Below are positions 51,968-59,109 of a stretch of 64,000 nucleotides of DNA, in pieces. Below the pieces are notes generated by a model that made no database searches, was not told where the DNA came from, and saw only the letters and a list, made by a program, of their open reading frames with translations. The DNA is from UBA822 sp965249775. GTDB lineage: Bacteria > Gemmatimonadota > Gemmatimonadetes > Longimicrobiales > Gaopeijiaceae. Each line of letters begins with the position of its first letter. Positions within the stretch are counted from its first letter, which is position 1. The translations under genes and the position numbers were made by a program. The DNA is taken from NCBI GenBank assembly GCA_965249775.1, contig OZ252253.1, positions 186,001 to 250,000 of the forward strand, given 5' to 3'.

Positions 51968-52876
51968 GTGTCTACCCCGGTGAATGACATGACTTCCGCA
52001 CCCGGCGTGAGCGACCGTTCCGATCTCCCTGAAGTGCTCATCGAACCGGTCGTGCGACGTTCCCTGGACGAGGATCTCGGATCCGGCGGAGACGTCACGT
52101 CTCGAGCGGTGATCTCGCCGGATGCCACGGCTCGTGCCCATGTCGTTGCCCGGGAGCGGGGCCTTCTCGCAGGTGTGCAGCCGGCCGCACTGACGTTCAG
52201 GATGGTGGATCCCACCGTGGAGCTTCGGTTCCAGGTCGCCGAAGGCGCCGCGGTCGAAGCCGGTCAAGTCGTGGCTACTGCAGAGGGCCCGACTCGATCG
52301 ATCCTCACCGCGGAGCGAACGGCCCTCAACTTTCTCGGCCACCTCTCGGGTGTGGCTACGGCGACGGGGACGCTCGTTGCCGCGGTGGCTGGCACCGACG
52401 CGAGGATCTGTTGCACTCGCAAGACCACGCCCGGTCTTCGCTCGCTCGAGAAGCAGGCGGTTCGAGCGGGAGGGGGCGTGAATCATCGATACGGACTCGG
52501 TGACGCCATCCTCATCAAAGACAACCACGTCGCCGCATCTGGCGGGGTAGCAGCCGCCGTCGGGGCGGCCCGAAAGCAGAGTGGACCGGCCACCACCATC
52601 GAGCTCGAAGTCGACACGCTCGACCAGCTCAAGGAGGCCCTCGAGGCTGGCGCTACGGCTCTCCTGTTGGACAACATGTCGCCGCCCGACCTCCGTCGAG
52701 CGGTTGAGCTAACCGCGGGACGATCGGTGCTCGAGGCATCCGGCCAGGTGACGGCCGAGACGGTCCGTGCCGTCGCGGAGACCGGCGTCGACTACATTTC
52801 CAGCGGCTGGATCACCCACTCGGCGCCGGCGCTCGACTTCGGGCTGGACTTCGTCTCCGGCACCACTTCCATCTGA
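51968..52876 (+). CDS. nadC: Nicotinate-nucleotide pyrophosphorylase (carboxylating)
   Basis: A 302-residue type II phosphoribosyltransferase that turns quinolinate and PRPP into nicotinate mononucleotide. RSLDEDLGSGGDVTS at the start, RTALNFLGHLSGVAT, CCTRKTTPGLRSLEKQAV (in parts) and GGGVNHRYGLGDAILIKDNHV with the catalytic Lys/Arg are family marks. ELEVDTLDQ and EASGQV complete the site. It follows nadA directly. GTG 51968 is the start; an ATG at 51989 (MTSAPG) is also possible. Confidence 0.95.
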   Translation: MSTPVNDMTSAPGVSDRSDLPEVLIEPVVRRSLDEDLGSGGDVTSRAVISPDATARAHVVARERGLLAGVQPAALTFRMVDPTVELRFQVAEGAAVEAGQVVATAEGPTRSILTAERTALNFLGHLSGVATATGTLVAAVAGTDARICCTRKTTPGLRSLEKQAVRAGGGVNHRYGLGDAILIKDNHVAASGGVAAAVGAARKQSGPATTIELEVDTLDQLKEALEAGATALLLDNMSPPDLRRAVELTAGRSVLEASGQVTAETVRAVAETGVDYISSGWITHSAPALDFGLDFVSGTTSI

Positions 52877-52929
52877 TCGCGAGACTAACGATACCACCCT
52901 CCATAGGAAGACCTCGTAAGCGGGCCATC

Positions 52930-55008
52930 TTGGTCCCTTTTGCGGCGACCATCGTCATTCTGAGTATGTGGCCCCAGCCTATGAGCGCTCAGAGGCCGGA
53001 CTCGCTGCGTTCGGACACCACAGCAAGCCTTCCGGATACCATCCAACTGGCCGAGATCGAGGTCGTGGCTTCTCGCACGCTCACGGCTACGGGCGGAGTC
53101 GGAGCAATAGAAATTCGTCTCGATTCTCTGGGTTCGGTTCCAGTGCCTACGCTTGAAGAGGCGTTGCGCGAGATGCCGCTGGTGCTCGTCCGAGAAAACT
53201 CTCGGGGCGAGGCACAGCCGAGTCTGCGAGGGGCGAACGACCGGCACATTGCCGTGCTCGTAGACGGCGTCCCTCTCACGCTGGGTTGGGATCATCGGAC
53301 GGATCTCTCGGTCGTTCCGCTGACGGCTGCCCGGTCCATTCATCTACTGAGAGGACTCTCATCGGTCTTGTATGGCCCCAACGTTCTGGCCGGAGTCGTG
53401 TCGATCGACGTGGCGCGCGGGGTGGAACGCATGGGCGCGCCCCCGCCGGCAACCATCAGCTCGGCGTTGGACGACAACGGAGGTGTGATCGTCGGGGGGA
53501 CGCTTGCTCGCTCGCTCGAATCCGGGGGAGGGCAGTGGGTAGTGCAGGGCGGTGCTGGCTACAGGGACCGGCCCGGTGTGTCGATTCCGAGCAGTGACTC
53601 AGGGATCCCAGGAGACTCCGCACTGCTGAGTGCCGACGGCGACCTCCGCCTCAACAGCGACCTTCGGCATGCCGACGCGTTCGTCTCCGCCCGGTATCAG
53701 GGAGACGGGGGCGGTTGGATGTCTCTCACCTCGTCGGGCTTCGACGTGAAGCGCGGTGTGCCACCCGAGACGCACGAGGCGGACCCCAGGTTCTGGCGAT
53801 ATCCTGATCAGACGCGTGTGATTACCGCGCTTTCTGGCGGGACCGGTACCAAGGAAACCGGATGGGGAATGGGGGATCTCGAGGCGAACCTGGGGCTCGA
53901 TTTCGGCTCGTTCCGGATAGACCAGTTCGACGCCCCCGACTATGGGAGCGTGATCGAGGTGGAGGAGGGCGACGACAGAACGCTGACCCTGCGGGTGCTC
54001 GGGGGACACAACGTCGGCGAGAGGGGAAATGTTCGGGCGGCCCTGACGTACGGGGACATTTCCCACACCGAGCGACTGGCCAGCTCGGGTCCGCGCGAAT
54101 TCCGGCAGCGTCTATGGAGCCTGGGGTCCGAGTTCGGGTGGCGGTTCGATGATCTCCCTGGATGGGACGGCCTAGGGGCAACGCAGCTCAGTGTGGGCGT
54201 ATCGGTCGATGGAGCGGATACACCCGAGTCGGGCGGCAACCCTCCTCTCGGGCGGCTGGGAGACTGGGGCGGGCGCCTCGGTGTGTCGACTCTCACCCGG
54301 GGAGACGCGCTGCTGCTACACGGAGGGATCAGCCGTCGTGCGCGCTTTCCTTCCCTAAGGGAGTTGTATTCGGACGCACTGGGTCGCTTTCTCCCGAATC
54401 CGGATCTGGCACCGGAGGTTCTGACAGGCGTCGAGCTTGGACTCACCTGGGACCTTCAGGGGGTCGACATCCAGGTGGTGGGCTTCCGCCAGACTCTCGC
54501 GGACGGCATCGTGCGGATCGGCGTGCAGACGCCCGAGGGGTCCAAGCGCCAGCGGGTGAACCGCGATGGCATTCGGAGTACGGGAGTGGAAGTGGTGGCC
54601 TCGGGGGCGTGGGGCGCGCTGCAGTACAGTGGCGATTTCATCTTCCAGGAGGCCTGGCAGATCGAAGATGATACCGGTGTCCGCACTCGCCCCGAATACG
54701 AGCCACGTTTCGTCGGAGGTTTCGATGTGGCCACCACAGTCCCGGGGGAGCTCATCCTGTCCGGCGGATATCACTATGTGGGGAGCCAGTTCTGCCTGAA
54801 CGCGGGCTCGGCCTCGATGGACGAGCTGAAGGAAACCCACCGTTTCGATCTTCAGCTCCGGCGATTCTTCGCGTTCGACGGGCGATCGACTCTCGGGAAC
54901 GTCGATGCGTTGGTTTCAGTTACCAACCTGACCGACAACGCGATCTTCGATCAATGTGGCCTGCTGCAGCCGGGGCGGACGTTCCGGATCCAGCTTCGGC
55001 TCTTCTGA
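52930..55008 (+). CDS. TonB-dependent outer-membrane receptor
   Basis: A 692-residue receptor. A short signal peptide (PFAATIVILSMWPQPMSA) precedes the plug domain, whose motifs are IEVVASRTLTATGGVGA, TLEEALREMPLVLVRE and VLVDGVPLTLGWD, with SVLYGPNVLAGVVSIDVARG as the conserved plug end. The barrel continues to the C-terminal strand, ending RTFRIQLRLF with terminal Phe. It takes up an iron complex, cobalamin or glycan; the substrate cannot be told. The start is TTG at 52930. Confidence 0.92.
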   Translation: MVPFAATIVILSMWPQPMSAQRPDSLRSDTTASLPDTIQLAEIEVVASRTLTATGGVGAIEIRLDSLGSVPVPTLEEALREMPLVLVRENSRGEAQPSLRGANDRHIAVLVDGVPLTLGWDHRTDLSVVPLTAARSIHLLRGLSSVLYGPNVLAGVVSIDVARGVERMGAPPPATISSALDDNGGVIVGGTLARSLESGGGQWVVQGGAGYRDRPGVSIPSSDSGIPGDSALLSADGDLRLNSDLRHADAFVSARYQGDGGGWMSLTSSGFDVKRGVPPETHEADPRFWRYPDQTRVITALSGGTGTKETGWGMGDLEANLGLDFGSFRIDQFDAPDYGSVIEVEEGDDRTLTLRVLGGHNVGERGNVRAALTYGDISHTERLASSGPREFRQRLWSLGSEFGWRFDDLPGWDGLGATQLSVGVSVDGADTPESGGNPPLGRLGDWGGRLGVSTLTRGDALLLHGGISRRARFPSLRELYSDALGRFLPNPDLAPEVLTGVELGLTWDLQGVDIQVVGFRQTLADGIVRIGVQTPEGSKRQRVNRDGIRSTGVEVVASGAWGALQYSGDFIFQEAWQIEDDTGVRTRPEYEPRFVGGFDVATTVPGELILSGGYHYVGSQFCLNAGSASMDELKETHRFDLQLRRFFAFDGRSTLGNVDALVSVTNLTDNAIFDQCGLLQPGRTFRIQLRLF

Positions 55009-55031
55009 CCCGGCAAGCTGGACGCTACTTT

Positions 55032-55085
55032 TCTGCGGTTTCAACCCGCTCTGCGGATGATACCCGCTTTGCGGTTGATACCCGC
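55032..55085 (+). repeat. Three tandem 18-bp units between the TonB receptor and rnz
   Basis: Units at 55032, 55050 and 55068 have the form TCTGCGG(T/A)TGATACCCGC with small differences (the first reads TTTCAACCCGC). They lie just after the receptor stop and before the rnz start at 55105. The units are divergent, so the array is not brand new. Confidence 0.85.
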
Positions 55086-55104
55086 CATAACACCGGCTTG
55101 AGAA

Positions 55105-56094
55105 ATGATTCGAGTCACATTCCTAGGCACCGCCGCGGCACGACCGACAGTACGCCGCAACGCCAGTGCGATCGCCCTTCAGAGGGAGGGGGACTCCTTC
55201 CTCCTCGATTGTGGAGAGGGAACGCAACGCCAGATGATGCGTTACGGCACGGGCTTCGCGGTCCGGGACGTATTCGTGACTCATCTTCACGCCGATCATT
55301 TCCTCGGCATCACGGGACTTCTCAGGACGATGGCGCTTCAGGGTCGAACGGAGCCGCTCAGGATCTTCGGTCCAGAGTCCTCCCGGGTCACCCTCGAGCA
55401 GACCGTGAGCTTGGGGGTGGACCGTGTGCCATTCCCACTCGAGATCAGCGAGCTCAGCGCCGGTGCGCGCGTGGAGTATGACGAGTATGACGTGGTCGCC
55501 TTTCCGACGGATCATCGTACGTCGGCCGTTGGATACGCCTTCGTAGAGCACGAGCGGCTCGGCCGCTTCGACGTCGAGCGCGCCCGCGCTTTGGGGGTAC
55601 CCGAGGGAGAGCTCTTCGGGAGACTGCACATGGGTGAGGGCGTCGAAGTCGACGGGCGCCGGGTGGAGCCCGCAGATGTCGTGGGACCGCCCCGGCCAGG
55701 ACGTGTGGTGGTCTACACAGGCGACACACGCCCTTGCGATGCCACGATCGAGATCGCCAAGGACGCTTCCTTGCTGATTCACGAAGCCACGTTCGGGGAC
55801 GAAGAGGCCGAGCGCGCCGGGCAGACGCATCACAGTACGGCTCGCGGCGCAGCAGCCCTGGCGTCCGAGGCCGGCGTCCGCCGGCTCTATTTGACGCACA
55901 TCTCGGCGCGGTATTCCGATGACCCCTCGGCACTCGAAGCCGAAGCGCGCGAGGCGTTCCCCAGCGCGGTGATCGCGCGTGACGGCCTCGCCGTGGAAGT
56001 TCCGCACAACGATGGCGTGGCCGACGGCGGCGCTGGCACCGAGGGTGACGCCGGCACGGAGATCGAGCCAGGTAAGAAGGCAGGAAGATTGTGA
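55105..56094 (+). CDS. rnz: Ribonuclease Z
   Basis: A 329-residue metallo-beta-lactamase-fold endonuclease that trims the 3' ends of tRNA precursors. The metal motif THLHADHFLG (H60, H62, D64, H65) is intact. FLGTAAARPTVRRN at the N-terminus, GEGTQRQMMRYG, VYTGDTRPC, and HEATFGDEEAERA with HSTARGAA supply the other ligands. The C-terminal 35 residues are a Gly/Asp/Glu-rich extension. The last base pairs overlap the tyrA start (GTGA). CCA is not encoded by the tRNA seen here, which fits 3' processing by RNase Z. Confidence 0.94.
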   Translation: MIRVTFLGTAAARPTVRRNASAIALQREGDSFLLDCGEGTQRQMMRYGTGFAVRDVFVTHLHADHFLGITGLLRTMALQGRTEPLRIFGPESSRVTLEQTVSLGVDRVPFPLEISELSAGARVEYDEYDVVAFPTDHRTSAVGYAFVEHERLGRFDVERARALGVPEGELFGRLHMGEGVEVDGRRVEPADVVGPPRPGRVVVYTGDTRPCDATIEIAKDASLLIHEATFGDEEAERAGQTHHSTARGAAALASEAGVRRLYLTHISARYSDDPSALEAEAREAFPSAVIARDGLAVEVPHNDGVADGGAGTEGDAGTEIEPGKKAGRL

Positions 56095-56936
56095 CCGGGG
56101 GATTCGCCCTCGAGCGTGTGGGGATCGTCGGTCTTGGTCTCATTGGGGGATCACTCGCACGAGCGTTGCGCCTTTTGGACGATGGGCCACGGATCGTGGC
56201 CTTCAACCGGCATCGATACGACGCCGATCGGGCTTTGGCGGACGGGGTGATCGATGCCGTGGCCGGTACGGTCGAGGAGGCCGTCGAGGGGCAGGATCTG
56301 GTGGTCTACGCGACGCCCCTGGATGTGGTTCGAGAGATGATGAGGGCCCATTCGGCGGGGTGGGGGGACGCGACCGTCACCGATGTTGCGGGCCTCAAGG
56401 GGCCGCTGGTGAGGGAAACCGCTGAGCTCGGTTTCGCTGCCCAATTCGTCGGGAGCCATCCGTTTGCGGGTGGGACCGCCTCGGGATACGGGGCCTCATC
56501 GGCGGATCTCTTTTCGGGTGAAACGGTGTTCGTCTGCGGTGGAGAGGCCGAAGGCGAGCGGATCGCATCAGTGCAATCGATGTGGCAGGCGATGGGCGCG
56601 AGGGTCCGGCCCATCGACGCGGATGCCCACGACCGGCTCATGGTGTGGGCGAGTCACCTGCCACAGTTGATTTCCAACGTGGTGGCACGGGCGATGGCCG
56701 AGGCGGGGCTCAATGTGGAGGATCTCGGCCCCGGGGGCCGGGACCTGACGCGTCTGGCCGAGAGCTCACCGGAGATGTGGACCAGCCTGCTCGACGAAGC
56801 AAGTGAGGAAAACGTTCGGGCGATCGAGAGCGTGCAGGGCGGCTTGGACGCTTTGCATCAGGCGTTAGCTGAACGCTCACTCGAGGACGTCGCCGAGTTG
56901 ATGCGCGTCACGCGGGAGTGGAGGAGGGAGCAGTGA
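56091..56936 (+). CDS. tyrA: Prephenate dehydrogenase
   Basis: A 281-residue TyrA, which converts prephenate to 4-hydroxyphenylpyruvate with NAD(P). VGIVGLGLIGGSLARAL (residues 10-26) is the dinucleotide loop. TDVAGLKG, GSHPFAGGTASGY, and a C-terminal helical dimer domain with HDRLMVWASHLPQLISN (carrying the catalytic His) follow. The start is GTG 56091, overlapping rnz. It overlaps aroA by 4 bp at its end. Together with DAHP synthase at 28 kb it points to tyrosine synthesis. Confidence 0.94.
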   Translation: MTGGFALERVGIVGLGLIGGSLARALRLLDDGPRIVAFNRHRYDADRALADGVIDAVAGTVEEAVEGQDLVVYATPLDVVREMMRAHSAGWGDATVTDVAGLKGPLVRETAELGFAAQFVGSHPFAGGTASGYGASSADLFSGETVFVCGGEAEGERIASVQSMWQAMGARVRPIDADAHDRLMVWASHLPQLISNVVARAMAEAGLNVEDLGPGGRDLTRLAESSPEMWTSLLDEASEENVRAIESVQGGLDALHQALAERSLEDVAELMRVTREWRREQ

Positions 56937-58231
56937 GAAGAATTCGGGTTCCGGGCGACAAGTCGGTCACCCAACGAGCCCTCATCTTCGCGTCACTCGC
57001 GTCGGGAAACAGCCGACTGCGGGGCCTGTTGCCCGGGGAGGACCCGCAGTCGACCGCCGCCGTCCTGCGCGACTTGGGCGTCGACATCCCTTCCTTTGAC
57101 GGAGATGGGGCCGAGGTGCGGATTCAGGGCGTGGGCCTCCGTGGCCTCAAGGCGCCGTCAGGCATTCTGGATTTCGAGAATAGCGGTACGGGCGCTCGGC
57201 TCATGCTGGGCGTCCTCGCCGGTCAGCCGATGACGGTTGTCGTGACCGGGGACGCGTCCTTACGGAGCCGTCCCATGCGGCGGGTGACCGCGCCTCTGTC
57301 CAAAATGGGTGCGGTCTTTCGAGAAACGGGTGAACCGGATTGCCTCCCCCTCGAGGTGACCGGCGGTCCCCTTGGTCCGCTCGACTATGACTCGCCCGCG
57401 GCCACCGCACAGGTGAAGAGCGCGTTGTTGTTGGCGGGCCTGGTGGGCGGAGCCGTCGTCCAAGTGTCGGAGCCGCACCGCTCACGAGATCATACGGAGC
57501 GCATGCTTAGCATGTGTGGCGTCTCGGTGGATTCTCATCAGGCGGGCGGTGTGTGGAGGGTGGAGTCGAGAGACCCTCCGGAACGGATTGCTCCGCTCGA
57601 CCTCGAGGTCCCGGGCGACTTTTCGTCGGCGACGTTCCTACTCGCTTTGGCGATCCTCGGCGGTGTCGAGGGCGGACTCGAGATCGACCGGGTGGGCGTG
57701 AATCCGACGCGCTGTGGACTGCTGAATGTACTCGAACGCATGGGCGCGAGCGTCTTGGCCGACTCCTCCGCCGAATCTTCGGATGACGACGGCAGAGAGC
57801 CTGTGAGTTCGCTTCGTGGCATGCCGTCGACGCTGGTCGGCACGAGTGTCGGGGGGGCGGAAGTGCCCGCCATGATCGACGAGTTTCCCGTCCTCGCCAT
57901 CCTGGCTGCTCGCGCCGAGGGAGTGACTCGCATTACCGGGGCGGCCGAGCTGCGGCTCAAGGAATCCGACCGGATCCAAGTTCTTGCGGACAACCTCCGA
58001 GCCGTCGGTGTGCGGGCCGAGGAGTTGAGTGATGGCCTCGAAATCGAGGGAGGTGATCATCCTCTGGCGGGCCGGGTGTCGAGCCATCACGACCACCGCA
58101 TAGCCTTGGCGTTCGGTGTGCTCGGAGCCCTTCCGGGCAACCAGATCGAGATCGATGGGGCTGATGTGGCGGACGTGAGCTTTCCGGGCTTCCGGGGCAT
58201 GCTCGAAGATCTGACTTTGGCACGCACCTGA
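56933..58231 (+). CDS. aroA: 5-enolpyruvylshikimate-3-phosphate synthase
   Basis: A 432-residue EPSP synthase joining shikimate-3-P and PEP. GTG 56933 is preferred because GGAGGAGGGAG lies just upstream and GTGA overlaps the tyrA stop. The protein then begins at once with VRRIRVPGDKSVTQRAL (K10, S11), shorter than usual. SGTGARLMLG, SPAATAQVKSALLLAGL, RLKESDRIQVL and HHDHRIALAFG are present. An acidic insert (SSAESSDDDG, about residues 282-291) is unusual. It is followed by cmk, a conserved pairing. Confidence 0.94.
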   Translation: MRRIRVPGDKSVTQRALIFASLASGNSRLRGLLPGEDPQSTAAVLRDLGVDIPSFDGDGAEVRIQGVGLRGLKAPSGILDFENSGTGARLMLGVLAGQPMTVVVTGDASLRSRPMRRVTAPLSKMGAVFRETGEPDCLPLEVTGGPLGPLDYDSPAATAQVKSALLLAGLVGGAVVQVSEPHRSRDHTERMLSMCGVSVDSHQAGGVWRVESRDPPERIAPLDLEVPGDFSSATFLLALAILGGVEGGLEIDRVGVNPTRCGLLNVLERMGASVLADSSAESSDDDGREPVSSLRGMPSTLVGTSVGGAEVPAMIDEFPVLAILAARAEGVTRITGAAELRLKESDRIQVLADNLRAVGVRAEELSDGLEIEGGDHPLAGRVSSHHDHRIALAFGVLGALPGNQIEIDGADVADVSFPGFRGMLEDLTLART

Positions 58232-58251
58232 GCATGGCACGCACCTGACCG
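58218..58251 (+). repeat. Two 17-bp tandem units over the aroA stop codon
   Basis: TGGCACGCACCTGAGCA (58218-58234) and TGGCACGCACCTGACCG (58235-58251) differ at one or two bases. The first contains the aroA TGA (58229-58231), and the second carries a second, unused TGA and ends at the first base of the cmk GTG start. The duplication therefore moved the cmk start away from the aroA stop. Confidence 0.85.
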
Positions 58252-58976
58252 TGGCGGACTCCGAAACCCCCGGATCCGATGCGCTCGAGGGATCGGCCCG
58301 CAGCCCCGTGATCACGCTCGACGGACCAGCCGGGTCGGGTAAAACCACAACCGCGCGGGCGGTGGCGAAGCGGTTGGGCTTTCGGCACCTCGATTCAGGG
58401 GCCCTCTATCGGGCGTTGACCTTCGCTCTTCTCGAGAAGGGCGTGCCGGAGCAGGAGTGGGAGGCACTCGAGTCCGAACACTTGGATGAGCTCAATGTCG
58501 AGGTGGACCCCGAAGGCGACGATGTGGACATCTACCATGATGGTGTGCTGCTCACCTCCCAGCTCCGTAGTCCCGAGGTAACCGCATGCGTTTCGGAGGT
58601 CGCCGGGCTCCCTGCTGTCCGTGATTGGCTGCTCGGTGTGCAGCGCAGCGTAGGCGCTCACGGGAACCTCGTGGCCGACGGCAGAGATATGGGCACCGTG
58701 GTTTTCCCTGATGCGGATGTAAAGATTTTTCTGGTTGCCGGCCTCGAGGAGCGAGCCCGGCGCCGGCTGCTCCAGGATTACGGACGCAGGCCGACCGTGG
58801 ACGAGATCCAGGAAGAGGCCCTGCGCCTCGAACGACGGGACCAGGCCGATCGGAGCCGGACTCACTCGCCCCTGAGGCAGCCTGAGCATGCCATGGAGGT
58901 GGACACGACGGGGCTGCCATTCGACGATCAGGTATCCCTCATCTTGAGGCGGGTAAAGGACTTGACTCATCTTTAG
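58251..58976 (+). CDS. cmk: Cytidylate kinase
   Basis: A 241-residue (d)CMP kinase. P-loop GPAGSGKTTTARAVA (residues 25 onward), FRHLDSGALYRALTFA (nucleotide-monophosphate site), LVADGRDMGTVVFPDADVKIFLVAG (in parts) and RDQADRSRTHSPL with the lid Arg residues are the family marks. It makes CDP for lipid and nucleic acid synthesis. The start is GTG 58251, a few bases after a short tandem repeat. The aroA-cmk-rpsA order is conserved in many bacteria. Confidence 0.93.
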   Translation: MADSETPGSDALEGSARSPVITLDGPAGSGKTTTARAVAKRLGFRHLDSGALYRALTFALLEKGVPEQEWEALESEHLDELNVEVDPEGDDVDIYHDGVLLTSQLRSPEVTACVSEVAGLPAVRDWLLGVQRSVGAHGNLVADGRDMGTVVFPDADVKIFLVAGLEERARRRLLQDYGRRPTVDEIQEEALRLERRDQADRSRTHSPLRQPEHAMEVDTTGLPFDDQVSLILRRVKDLTHL

Positions 58977-59109
58977 GCGGAGGGGTAGCTTCTCCTCGCG
59001 TGGCCTCTGGCGCCGGGGCCTGCGTTTCATCGATCCCTCAACCCGGACCGGGGCGCTGCGGTAGTGTCCGGCAAAATAGGCACCGGCGAACTGCGTCGGT
59101 GAATGAGCG

